Of a DNA stretch of 64,000 bases, positions 43,582 through 51,783 are shown in pieces. Source of the DNA: Selenomonadales bacterium (GTDB lineage: Bacteria; Bacillota; Negativicutes; Selenomonadales; Selenomonadaceae); NCBI GenBank assembly GCA_900769615.1, contig CAAGHH010000026.1, positions 124,001-188,000 of the forward strand, read 5' to 3'. The notes under the pieces are model-generated. The model was not told the DNA's origin, made no database searches, and saw only the letters and a list, made by a program, of their open reading frames with translations. Within the stretch, counting starts at the first letter, position 1; each line of letters opens with the position of its first letter. A program made the position numbers and the translations under genes.

Positions 43582-44793
43582 ATGTCAGATTTTGCAACTG
43601 TCGAACAAGCGATAGAAGATATAAAAAATGGCAAAATGGTTGTAGTAGTTGATGATGAAGACCGTGAAAACGAAGGCGATTTAATTATTGCGGCAGCTAC
43701 TGTTACCCCAGAAGATGTAAACTTCATGGCTAAATATGCCAAGGGACTTATTTGTACGCCGATTGATGGCAAAAGACTGGATGAATTAAATATTGGACAA
43801 ATGGTAGTCAATAATACGGATAATCATGAGACTGCCTTTACCGTATCTATTGATGCCTTTGATACTGATACTGGTATATCAGCTTTTGAACGCTGTCAGA
43901 CCATACGTAAATTGCTAGATCCAAAGGCAAAGCCAGCAAGCTTCCGTAGACCAGGGCATGTTTTCCCCCTCCGCTCAGTTGAAGGTGGTGTATTGCGTCG
44001 GGCTGGTCATACGGAAACGACGACGGATTTGGCTCGTTTAGCAGGCTTTTATCCAGCTGGTCTTTGCTGTGAAATCATGGACGATGATGGACATATGATG
44101 CGCACACCGCAGCTTATAGAATTTGCGAAAGAACATGATTTGCATTTGATTACCGTAAAATCGCTTATTGAATATCGCAAACGTACTGAGTCATTTGTTG
44201 AGCGGGTAGCGGATGTAGATTTTCCTAGCAAATACGGTCATTTTCGTATAAAATCTTATGAAAGCAAACTTGATGGCAAATGTCATTTAGCTATTGTCAA
44301 AGGCGATGTTGCTGGTAAGAAGAATGTGCTGGTAAGAGTACATTCAGAATGTCTGACTGGTGATGCTTTGGGCTCACTTAGATGCGATTGTGGCGATCAG
44401 CTGCAAGCTGCTTTGAAAAAAATAGAAGCTGCCGGTGAAGGGGTAGTGCTCTATATGCGGCAGGAGGGTCGTGGCATAGGTCTAGCCAACAAAATGCGTG
44501 CCTATGCTTTGCAGGATAAAGGCCTTGATACGGTTGAAGCTAATGTTGAACTGGGGTTTGCTCCTGATTTGCGTGATTATGGTATTGGTGCGCAGATATT
44601 AGCAGATCTAGGGCTTAGCAGTATTCGCTTGCTTACGAACAATCCAGCTAAACGAGCTGGTCTGGAAGGCTATGGACTAACAATAACCGAGCGGGTACCG
44701 CTGATGATTCATGCCAACAAATTTGATAAGAAATATTTAACCGTCAAAAAAGTAAAAATGGGACATCTTTTAAATGATGAAGCTTTAAAATAA
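43582..44793 (+). CDS. ribBA: RibBA: DHBP synthase / GTP cyclohydrolase II
   Basis: A 403-residue bifunctional enzyme. The N-terminal DHBP synthase has DDEDRENEGDLIIAA near 24 and RRAGHTETTTDLARLAG near 138; the C-terminal GTP cyclohydrolase II has zinc ligands in CLTGDALGSLRCDCGDQL near 257 and the motif YMRQEGRGIGLANK near 292. It feeds both branches of riboflavin synthesis. A GATGAGGAG site precedes the ATG. Confidence 0.96.
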   Translation: MSDFATVEQAIEDIKNGKMVVVVDDEDRENEGDLIIAAATVTPEDVNFMAKYAKGLICTPIDGKRLDELNIGQMVVNNTDNHETAFTVSIDAFDTDTGISAFERCQTIRKLLDPKAKPASFRRPGHVFPLRSVEGGVLRRAGHTETTTDLARLAGFYPAGLCCEIMDDDGHMMRTPQLIEFAKEHDLHLITVKSLIEYRKRTESFVERVADVDFPSKYGHFRIKSYESKLDGKCHLAIVKGDVAGKKNVLVRVHSECLTGDALGSLRCDCGDQLQAALKKIEAAGEGVVLYMRQEGRGIGLANKMRAYALQDKGLDTVEANVELGFAPDLRDYGIGAQILADLGLSSIRLLTNNPAKRAGLEGYGLTITERVPLMIHANKFDKKYLTVKKVKMGHLLNDEALK

Positions 44794-44840
44794 GCGTGTT
44801 ATTCAGTTTGCAGCTTATAAATTTTAGGAGGAATTTTAAC

Positions 44841-45308
44841 ATGGCAAATATAATTGAAGGGTATGTAACTGCTAAAGGCTTGAAGTTTGGTATAGTAGTA
44901 GCTCGTTTCAATGAGTTTATAACTAGTAAATTATTAGGTGGTGCGTTAGATACGCTGCATCGTCATGAAGCAAACGATGATGATATTGATGTAGCTTGGG
45001 TGCCAGGAGCTTTTGAACTGCCGATTGTAGCTAAAAAAATGGCTGAAAGTGGCAAATATGATGCAGTAATCTGCTTAGGGGCGGTAATCCGTGGCTCGAC
45101 GACGCATTATGATTACGTTTGCAACGAAGCTTCGAAAGGAATTGCTCAGGTTGGTATGCAAACAGGTGTACCGACGATATTTAGCGTAGTAACTACAGAA
45201 AACATCGAGCAGGCTATTGAACGGGCTGGAACCAAGGCCGGCAACAAGGGCGTTGATGGTGCTATGACGGCTATGGAAATGGCTAATTTGCTGAAAAAAA
45301 TCGGTTAA
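44841..45308 (+). CDS. ribH: 6,7-dimethyl-8-ribityllumazine synthase
   Basis: A 155-residue enzyme that forms the icosahedral or pentameric lumazine synthase. Motifs are VVARFNEFITSKLLGGALD near 20, WVPGAFELPIVAKKMA near 52 and GAVIRGSTTHYDYV near 80 with the catalytic His. ATG 44841 is chosen for its AGGAGG site; a longer frame from 44796 lacks one. Last gene of the rib operon. Confidence 0.95.
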   Translation: MANIIEGYVTAKGLKFGIVVARFNEFITSKLLGGALDTLHRHEANDDDIDVAWVPGAFELPIVAKKMAESGKYDAVICLGAVIRGSTTHYDYVCNEASKGIAQVGMQTGVPTIFSVVTTENIEQAIERAGTKAGNKGVDGAMTAMEMANLLKKIG

Positions 45309-45337
45309 TAAAAGCTAGAGAAAGAGGCGCTTAGACG

Positions 45338-45895
45338 ATGAAAATAGGTATAATCAGTGATACTCATGGTCATGAGATGGCTTGGACCAAGGCTTATGAA
45401 AAGCAGTTTAAAGATGCAGCCATGATTCTTCATGCTGGTGATGTACTGTATCATGGTCCGCGTAATCCGATGAAGGAAGACTATAATCCGGCAGGGTTAG
45501 TACAAAAGCTGAATGAATGTCCGGTGCCAGTCATTATTGCTAAAGGTAATTGTGACTCAGCAGTTGATGCCAGCTGTATTGAACTGCCGCTTTTAGCCCC
45601 GTATGCTTATGTGGCAGCTGAAGGCTTGCGGATTGTTGTAACTCATGGCGATGCTGTTATGACTGATGCCGAAAAGGATGCTATGGCAAGGCATTTAAAG
45701 GCAGATTTATTTATTAGTGGTCATATTCATACGACGGTACTAGAAAAACGCGGTAATACAGTATTTTTAAATCCTGGCTCGGCCGCATTATCAAAAAGAG
45801 AAGATGGCCGCAATACATTTGCGGTCCTTGATGCGGGCACAATCCGCATATTTGACATTGATACTGATGAAGTATTAATGGAGTATAAATTTTGA
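45338..45895 (+). CDS. YfcE family metallophosphodiesterase
   Basis: A 185-residue calcineurin-like phosphoesterase. Metal motifs are ISDTHGH at residues 5-11, LHAGDVLYHG near 30, AKGNCDS near 68, VTHGD near 104 and SGHIHTTVLEKRGNTVFLNPGS near 127. YfcE hydrolyses phosphodiesters in vitro; its natural substrate is unclear. AAAGAGG lies before the ATG, and hslO starts beside its stop. Confidence 0.9.
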   Translation: MKIGIISDTHGHEMAWTKAYEKQFKDAAMILHAGDVLYHGPRNPMKEDYNPAGLVQKLNECPVPVIIAKGNCDSAVDASCIELPLLAPYAYVAAEGLRIVVTHGDAVMTDAEKDAMARHLKADLFISGHIHTTVLEKRGNTVFLNPGSAALSKREDGRNTFAVLDAGTIRIFDIDTDEVLMEYKF

Positions 45896-45909
45896 AAAGG
45901 AATGGTGTT

Positions 45910-46791
45910 ATGAAAGACCATTTGGTAAAAGCGACTGCTGATGGTGTTCGCATTTATGCAGCCGTAACGACTGATATAGTTAATGAAGCTATTCGTCGTC
46001 ATAATTGTTATCCAGTGGCAGCAGCAGCCTTAGGCAGGACGATGACGGCAGCTCTTTTAATGGCAGCTAATCTTAAAAATAAAGAGGCTATTACTATAAA
46101 GTTTGCTGGTGATGGTCCTTTAGGCAAGGTAACAGCTGATGCTACGCCGAAAGGCTTTGTCCGTGGTTATGTTGATAATCCACAAGTCGATTTGCCCCTT
46201 AATCCTAATGGCAAGCTCGATGTTGGCATTGGGATAGGCTTTGGTAATTTGTCGGTAACGCGTTTTACGGGCATGAAAAATCCTGTCACCGGCAGTGCTG
46301 AAATCATCAGCGGGGAAATTGCTGATGATTTGACCAATTATTTATATATTTCGGAGCAGACACCATCAAGTGTTGGCTTGGGGGTACTGATAGATAAGGA
46401 TTTAAAATGCATTGGTGCTGGCGGCTTTATTATTCAGCCCTTACCAGATGCTAGTGAAGAATGTATTGCTAAATTAGAAAATAATTTACGGCAAGTAAAA
46501 TCTGTATCGGCTATGGTAGAGAAAGGCTATGACGCCAAAGCTATTATAGCTGAACTTTTAACTGGTTTTGACGTTAATTATTTAACAACTACTGATTTAG
46601 CGTTTAAATGTCAATGTTCCAAAGAGCGTATAAGCGAAGTCCTCTTGAGCTTGGGACAAAAGGATTTGCAATCACTCGTTGCTGATGGCAAGGCAGAAGT
46701 ATGCTGTCATTTTTGCAATGAGAAATATCAGTTTACGGGTGAAGAATTAGAAGCCCTTTATGAGACGGCCCAAAAGCGTCACCAAAACTAA
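45910..46791 (+). CDS. hslO: Redox-regulated chaperone Hsp33
   Basis: A 293-residue chaperone activated by oxidation. The N-terminal domain includes GRTMTAALLMAANLKN and KFAGDGPLGKVTADA; the C-terminal zinc switch is KCQCSKER near 240 and CCHFCNEKY near 272, giving the CxC and CxxC ligands. ATG 45910, with AAGGAATGG before it, is chosen over TTG 45892. A terminator follows. Confidence 0.94.
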   Translation: MKDHLVKATADGVRIYAAVTTDIVNEAIRRHNCYPVAAAALGRTMTAALLMAANLKNKEAITIKFAGDGPLGKVTADATPKGFVRGYVDNPQVDLPLNPNGKLDVGIGIGFGNLSVTRFTGMKNPVTGSAEIISGEIADDLTNYLYISEQTPSSVGLGVLIDKDLKCIGAGGFIIQPLPDASEECIAKLENNLRQVKSVSAMVEKGYDAKAIIAELLTGFDVNYLTTTDLAFKCQCSKERISEVLLSLGQKDLQSLVADGKAEVCCHFCNEKYQFTGEELEALYETAQKRHQN

Positions 46792-46798
46792 GTTAACT

Positions 46799-46840
46799 AA
46801 AAAGCGGACAACCAACTAAAATTGGTCGTCCGCTTTTTGG
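46799..46840. terminator. Bidirectional terminator between hslO and the MFS gene
   Basis: AAAAAGCGGAC and GTCCGCTTTTT form a stem continued by ACCAA/TTGGT, with one mismatch, and A/T runs on either side. Confidence 0.88.
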
Positions 46841-46859
46841 TAATTATGATATTTAAACC

Positions 46860-48044
46860 TTAGATATTCGCTTTTTTAGGCTGAGGCAAGAATAAGGTGG
46901 CAATAGCACAGCCTAGTGAGATAATAAATATGAGAATCATCACTGATTCTAAGCCGTAGTTATCAGCAAACCAGCCAATTGATGGTACTACCATACCGCC
47001 AACGCTAAAGGAAAGTCCCAAAGTTATGCCGGAAGCAAAACCAATGCTTTTAGCTAAGTAAGTTTGACCTAGCACTACAAAGGCAGAATAAGGTCCTAGC
47101 ATCGCAAAACTCATTGGTAACAGCATAGCATAGACAGCATAAATATTATGGGTAAAAGCAACGATAGCTAGGCAGGGCACGAGAAAACAGCAGCCATAGC
47201 GAAGCGTCTGAACATAGCCGTGACGATCTGCAAACTTGCCACCGATAAGGGTAGCGATTACGCCAAGAATTGAAATAATGGAAAGGGTGGCACTGCCAAC
47301 TGCATTGGAGGCACCTAGAACTTGGATACAGAAAAGCGGCAGGAAACTATTGATAGCCGTAAACGTTGATGAACGGAAAAGAATAACAACGAAAAGTTTA
47401 GCAAAAGCTGGCCAATCATTAACAGCCGTACTGAAATTAGCATTAGAGGGAGCTTTTTCGTCAGCAGGAGGAACACTCGTAGTAGAGGCGGCTGCCTTGC
47501 GGATAGCAGGAATAGCAATGAGAAGGGAAATCGACATAATAATTGAGGTTATGCCGTAGAAAAGCAAACCATGCATACCGAATGTTGTGATTAGGAACAC
47601 GGCGAGCAAAGGACCAAAGCCGAAACCGCCATTACCACCTAAGCTAAATATACTCATGCCTTGCCCTTTGTGATGGCCAGCGATAGTATTTACGTTGCGG
47701 GCTGCTTCAGGATGGAAGATAGCAGCGCCGATGCCCATGATTAAAGCCGCAGCGAAAATTGCCCAATAATCGGTTACAAAGCCGGTTATAGCCAGGGAAA
47801 CACCGGACATGATGACACCGAGGGACATAAACCATTGCCTGGAGCCTTTATCAGCTAGATAGCCAAACAAAGGCTGTATAATAGAAGAAAGACAGGATGA
47901 AGCAAACATCAGACCAGCAATAGCAGTGTAATCCATGCCGTAGAAACTTACAAAAAATGGCAAAACTGCTGGAAAAGAACCAGTGTTAATATCAACACTT
48001 AAATGTCCTGTCGCTAACATATAAAGATATTTTTTATTTTGCAT
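46860..48044 (-). CDS. MFS transporter, fosmidomycin-resistance (Fsr) type
   Basis: A 394-residue twelve-helix efflux-type transporter. The start MQNKKYLYMLATGHLSVDIN and the following GSFPAVLPFF are typical of the FSR group; MFASSCLSSIIQPLFGYLADKG is motif A. ATG 48044 is chosen because an AAAGGA site precedes it and the 63 residues of the longer frame have no family likeness. It is divergent from the Crp/Fnr gene. Substrate unknown. Confidence 0.85.
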   Translation of the reverse strand: MQNKKYLYMLATGHLSVDINTGSFPAVLPFFVSFYGMDYTAIAGLMFASSCLSSIIQPLFGYLADKGSRQWFMSLGVIMSGVSLAITGFVTDYWAIFAAALIMGIGAAIFHPEAARNVNTIAGHHKGQGMSIFSLGGNGGFGFGPLLAVFLITTFGMHGLLFYGITSIIMSISLLIAIPAIRKAAASTTSVPPADEKAPSNANFSTAVNDWPAFAKLFVVILFRSSTFTAINSFLPLFCIQVLGASNAVGSATLSIISILGVIATLIGGKFADRHGYVQTLRYGCCFLVPCLAIVAFTHNIYAVYAMLLPMSFAMLGPYSAFVVLGQTYLAKSIGFASGITLGLSFSVGGMVVPSIGWFADNYGLESVMILIFIISLGCAIATLFLPQPKKANI

Positions 48045-48161
48045 AGAAAAATCCTTTCTTAAAAATAAATAGATAACAATAAAAAGGAACTGCCTGTGTA
48101 TCCGGCGCAAGGCTCTATAACTAGAGACGGCATTCCGACCATACGGCAATTCGCTTTCTAT

Positions 48162-48190
48162 AGTATAGTACAACAGCAAAAATCTGACAA
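48162..48190 (-). promoter_or_regulatory. Promoter of the MFS gene
   Basis: On the minus strand TTGTCA and TATACT are 17 bases apart, in the region shared with the divergent Crp/Fnr gene. It gives a 5' leader of about 110 bases. Confidence 0.6.
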
Positions 48191-48218
48191 CATTAATCTT
48201 TAGCAGGGAGTATAGAAT

Positions 48219-48911
48219 ATGACTAAGGATCAAGCAATTATAACTTTGTTAAAAAAAGTTCCTTTGACTGCTACGTTAAATGATACGCTGCTAGGTGCGC
48301 TTTTATCATCAAGTCAAGTAAAATTAAAAAACTATGCAGCTGGTGAGCTTATATTTAATGAAGGAGATAAGCCGGATAAGCTATTTTTATTAATTAAAGG
48401 CAAGGTGCGTATTTTGAAAAATACATATTCAGGAAGGCAGCTTCTATTAGGGGAAGTTAGCTTGCCGGGGGATGTTTTTGGCGAAGTTTATCTTTTTTTA
48501 GAAAAAAATAGTTATGATATGTTTACGGAAGCGATGGTCAAGACGACTGTTTTAGAAATCGACAGTAGGTTTTTTAAAGATAGCCAACCCCTAAATGCAG
48601 ACCTTTCAAGGCATTTACAGCAAAATATGCTGCGAGCTATTGCCAGCAAGGCTTATTTTATGCATAATCGTCTAAAAGTGCTGACGTGTGGCTCACTTCG
48701 TGAAAAAATTATCCGATATATATTTCAGCTGCCGCAGCAAAACAATAAGGTTATTTTACCACAAGGGCGAGAAGCGATGGCTTCGCAGCTGGCTGTAACT
48801 CGACCATCATTATCACGAGAGCTAGGCAGGCTGCAACAAGAGGGGATTATATTAATTTCGGGTAATGAATTAACTATAGTCAATATAAATAAATTTGAAG
48901 AATATCTTTAA
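48219..48911 (+). CDS. Crp/Fnr family transcriptional regulator (HcpR-like)
   Basis: A 230-residue regulator with an N-terminal cyclic-nucleotide-binding-type domain (residues 25-125, LIFNEGDKPDKLFLLIKGKVRIL) and a C-terminal winged helix with GREAMASQLAVTRPSLSRELGRLQQEG near 185-211. There is no N-terminal FNR cysteine cluster. It lies directly before hcp, with a perfect palindrome in between, so an HcpR-like role in sensing nitric oxide is inferred. Confidence 0.87.
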   Translation: MTKDQAIITLLKKVPLTATLNDTLLGALLSSSQVKLKNYAAGELIFNEGDKPDKLFLLIKGKVRILKNTYSGRQLLLGEVSLPGDVFGEVYLFLEKNSYDMFTEAMVKTTVLEIDSRFFKDSQPLNADLSRHLQQNMLRAIASKAYFMHNRLKVLTCGSLREKIIRYIFQLPQQNNKVILPQGREAMASQLAVTRPSLSRELGRLQQEGIILISGNELTIVNINKFEEYL

Positions 48912-48922
48912 ATCTTACTTAT

Positions 48923-48936
48923 GTAACAATTGTTAC
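48923..48936. promoter_or_regulatory. Perfect palindrome, likely HcpR/Fnr-type operator of hcp
   Basis: GTAACAATTGTTAC reads the same on both strands and has the GTAAC-N4-GTTAC form that I recall for some HcpR regulators. It is 80 bases before the hcp ribosome site, where an activator would bind. Confidence 0.65.
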
Positions 48937-48965
48937 GGATAACGCTGCCGCTTTTTAATATACTA

Positions 48966-48987
48966 ACATTGTTGATGTGAACAATGT
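48966..48987. promoter_or_regulatory. Inverted repeat before hcp
   Basis: ACATTGTT and AACAATGT pair perfectly around six bases, 28 bases before the hcp start. It may be a second operator or a leader hairpin. Confidence 0.35.
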
Positions 48988-49015
48988 GTATTATTTAGCG
49001 AGAGGATGTGTCGTT

Positions 49016-50647
49016 ATGGAAAATAAGATGTTTTGTTATCAGTGTCAAGAAACTGCTGGCTGCAGTGGTTGTACGCAAATAGGTGTCTGTGGCAAAAAGC
49101 CTGAGGTAGCTGCTATGCAGGATTTATTAGTATATGTTACCAAGGGGCTGGGCGCAATAGCTGTAAACTTAAGAGAATCCGGTAAAAAAGTATCAACTGA
49201 AATTGCTCATTTGATAACAGCTAATCTGTTTATGACTATCACTAATGCTAATTTTGATGAAGCTAAAATAAAAGCACAAATAACTAAATCCTTGCAGGTT
49301 AAGGCAAATTTACTAAACAGAGCTGATATTAGCAAATTGCCAGCAGCAGCTCTTTGGCAGGAAAGCGAATCTGATTATATGCTAAAGGCTAAGGAAGTTG
49401 GTGTTCTTAGCACAGCTGATGAAGATATTCGTTCCTTGCGTGAACTTATAACTTATGGCTTAAAGGGCTTGTGTGCTTATATGAAGCATGCTAATGTTTT
49501 AGGTTATGAAGACGAAACAATTGATATTTTTGTTCAAGAGACGCTGAATAAATTGCTTGACGATACGCTATCAGTAGCGGAGCTTACGGCTATTACCCTA
49601 GAAACTGGTAAATATGGCGTAGCGGGCATGGCATTGTTAGATAAGGCTAATACAACATCTTATGGTAATCCGGAAATCACTTCGGTTACTACTGGTGTTG
49701 GCAAAAATCCAGGTATTTTAATATCAGGACATGATTTAAAAGATTTAGCCATGCTCTTGGAGCAGACTCAAGGGACAGGTATTGATGTCTATACACATGG
49801 AGAAATGCTGCCGGCACATTATTATCCTAAGTTTAAGAAATATACTAATTTCATTGGTAATTATGGCAATGCCTGGTGGCAGCAAAAAGAAGAGTTTGAA
49901 GCTTTCAATGGACCAATTTTGCTCACGACGAACTGTTTAGTGCCGCCGAAAGCTAGTTATAAAGATCGGGTATTTACAACCAGTGCGGTAGGTTTTGCTG
50001 GCTGTCCGCATATAGAAGCCGATGCTGCGGGGCATAAGGATTTTTCAAGCCTGATTGCTATGGCCAAATCTTGTCAGCCACCTAAAGAACTGGAAAATGG
50101 CACTATCGTTGGCGGTTTTGCGCATGAGCAGGTATTAGCTTTGGCCGATAAAGTCGTAGCAGCGGTAAAGAGTGGTGCCATTAAAAAATTCGTGGTAATG
50201 GCTGGTTGTGATGGCCGGATGAAATCACGTGATTATTATACTGAATTTGCGAAAGCTTTGCCGAAAGATACGGTAATACTTACAGCTGGATGTGCTAAAT
50301 ATAAATATATCAAATTAAATCTTGGTGATATTGGTGGGATACCTCGGGTATTAGATGCAGGTCAATGTAATGACTCATATTCTTTGGCTTTGATAGCACT
50401 GAAATTAAAAGAGGTATTTGGTTTAGCAGATATAAACGAACTGCCAATCGCTTATAATATCGCTTGGTATGAACAAAAGGCTGTTATTGTCCTGTTAGCA
50501 CTATTGCATTTAGGTGTGAAAAATATTCATCTTGGACCAACGCTGCCAGCATTCTTATCACCAAATGTTGCTAAGGTACTGGTAACCAATTTTGGTATTG
50601 GCAGCATATCTAATGTAGCTGATGATATTAAAAAGCTTATTTGTTAA
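49016..50647 (+). CDS. hcp: Hybrid cluster protein (hydroxylamine reductase)
   Basis: A 543-residue iron-sulfur protein that reduces hydroxylamine or nitric oxide in anaerobes. The N-terminal cluster cysteines are 7, 10, 19 and 25 in CYQCQETAGCSGCTQIGVC, the strict-anaerobe type. Hybrid-cluster ligands are suggested by ISGHDLKDL near 243, THGEMLPAHYYP near 260, LTTNCLVPP, and AGCDGRMKSRDYYTEFA and LTAGCAKYKY in the C-terminal third. ATG 49016, with GAGAGGATG before it, is preferred over an earlier frame start at 48977. Probably controlled by the adjacent Crp/Fnr gene. Confidence 0.95.
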   Translation: MENKMFCYQCQETAGCSGCTQIGVCGKKPEVAAMQDLLVYVTKGLGAIAVNLRESGKKVSTEIAHLITANLFMTITNANFDEAKIKAQITKSLQVKANLLNRADISKLPAAALWQESESDYMLKAKEVGVLSTADEDIRSLRELITYGLKGLCAYMKHANVLGYEDETIDIFVQETLNKLLDDTLSVAELTAITLETGKYGVAGMALLDKANTTSYGNPEITSVTTGVGKNPGILISGHDLKDLAMLLEQTQGTGIDVYTHGEMLPAHYYPKFKKYTNFIGNYGNAWWQQKEEFEAFNGPILLTTNCLVPPKASYKDRVFTTSAVGFAGCPHIEADAAGHKDFSSLIAMAKSCQPPKELENGTIVGGFAHEQVLALADKVVAAVKSGAIKKFVVMAGCDGRMKSRDYYTEFAKALPKDTVILTAGCAKYKYIKLNLGDIGGIPRVLDAGQCNDSYSLALIALKLKEVFGLADINELPIAYNIAWYEQKAVIVLLALLHLGVKNIHLGPTLPAFLSPNVAKVLVTNFGIGSISNVADDIKKLIC

Positions 50648-50789
50648 GTGTAATTACAATTACGAAAAAATTAAATGACTAACAAAGATTGCATAATTTT
50701 TCTTAGATTGTGCAATCTTTTGCTTTTATAATTAAAATCATAAATTTAAAAAATTTTTTCATAAAAGGGGTGTATTTTTCCTTAAAGTG

Positions 50790-50798
50790 TGGTAAAAT
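50790..50798 (+). promoter_or_regulatory. Extended -10 promoter of the RNA candidate
   Basis: TGGTAAAAT is an extended -10 element with no good -35 box. It places transcription start near 50805, exactly at the first stem of the candidate RNA. Confidence 0.45.
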
Positions 50799-50804
50799 AC
50801 AATT

Positions 50805-50990
50805 GTCGATAGGTGGTGAACTAGCTATCCCACTAGTTTGCAACGGAGCCTATCGGTCTCTTCTCTGGAAACTTATCCCAGTTTCCAGTATCCCATTTCC
50901 TTACATCTTTTTAGAAAGAACCAGATTCAGTGGAGTGGATGTGGTTCTTTTGCAAAATTCGAGGCAGGCTGAGGTCTTGCCTCTTTTTTA
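50805..50990 (+). ncRNA. Candidate small RNA with three TATCCCA motifs
   Basis: A 455-base gap between hcp and the response regulator holds no convincing ORF but a chain of perfect stems: CGATAGG (50807) with CCTATCG (50849), enclosing AACTAG/CTAGTT (50819, 50833); GGAAACT/AGTTTCC (50867, 50880); AAAGAACCA/TGGTTCTTT (50915, 50942); and a terminator at 50961. TATCCCA occurs three times (50826, 50874, 50889), twice in hairpin loops. C-rich loop motifs are used by some Firmicute small RNAs to bind Shine-Dalgarno sequences. It does not match any riboswitch class I can recall. It could also be a leader of the response-regulator gene. Confidence 0.55.
50961..50989 (+). terminator. Terminator of the RNA candidate
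   Basis: GAGGCA pairs with TGCCTC around an 11-base loop, followed by six T residues. Confidence 0.85.
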
Positions 50991-51102
50991 TGTTTGCTTA
51001 AGAGTGATTAAAGAAAAAACGAAATTAGCTGGATTTTTCAGCTGATTTTCAACCAGTATCACAATAATGTAAGGTGTATTTTTAATTGATGGAGGCATAG
51101 AT

Positions 51103-51783
51103 ATGCGGGTACTTTTGGCAGAAGATGATAAGAGATTAGGTAAGCTTATTCAATATATGCTAGAACAAAATGGAATTCAGGTCGAATGGGTTACTAATGG
51201 CAGTGATATTTATGAATATGCTATGTATACCGATTACGATATTTTGATATTAGACTGGATGATGCCGGGAGAAAATGGTGTAGATGCTTGTAAGCGTTTA
51301 CGAAATGATGGTTATCAGCGGGCAATATTAATGCTCACGGCCCGTGATTCAGTTGAAGACAGAGTGAAGGGATTAGATGCTGGTGCTGATGATTATTTGG
51401 TAAAACCATTTGAATTTGCTGAACTATTAGCTCGTCTCAGGGCCTTGGGACGGCGCAGTACCCAGAAAATTCAGCAGGATGTAGTCGAAGTTGGTGAGTT
51501 TTCGCTCAATCGTACAGCTAAAGTTTTAAAGAAAAAGAATCAGGTTATTCAGTTATCACCACGTGAATTTCAGATTTTTGATTTGTTGGCGCAAAATATA
51601 GGTATTGTGGTGCCGAGAGATATTATTTTAGATCGCATTTGGGGATTAGAATCTGATGTCAGCTCGAATAATATTGATTCATATATGAAGATTTTACGCA
51701 AAAAGTTAGATTTGGGTGATGGAGAGACTATTATTAAAACCGTTCGCGGTGTTGGTTACAAGCTGGAGGCCGGCAAAGAATGA
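51103..51783 (+). CDS. OmpR family response regulator
   Basis: A 226-residue response regulator. The receiver domain has acidic EDD near residues 7-9, the phospho-acceptor Asp51 in LILDWMMPGENG, Thr near 80 in MLTARD and Lys near 102 in LVKPFEFAELLARL. The C-terminal winged helix includes SPREFQIFDLLAQN and SSNNIDSYMKILRKKL. It overlaps the histidine kinase gene by four bases, so the two form a two-component pair of unknown stimulus. Confidence 0.94.
   Translation: MRVLLAEDDKRLGKLIQYMLEQNGIQVEWVTNGSDIYEYAMYTDYDILILDWMMPGENGVDACKRLRNDGYQRAILMLTARDSVEDRVKGLDAGADDYLVKPFEFAELLARLRALGRRSTQKIQQDVVEVGEFSLNRTAKVLKKKNQVIQLSPREFQIFDLLAQNIGIVVPRDIILDRIWGLESDVSSNNIDSYMKILRKKLDLGDGETIIKTVRGVGYKLEAGKE

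Noticed and set aside
48045..48233. 63-residue N-terminal extension of the MFS protein
   Set aside because: It would overlap the promoter and the start of the divergent Crp/Fnr gene and has no family similarity; ATG 48044 has a proper ribosome site.
50710..51045. A 111-codon plus-strand ORF in the hcp to response regulator gap
   Set aside because: It has no ribosome site, runs through several perfect RNA stems and the terminator, and its translation looks like no protein family. The RNA reading explains the region better.
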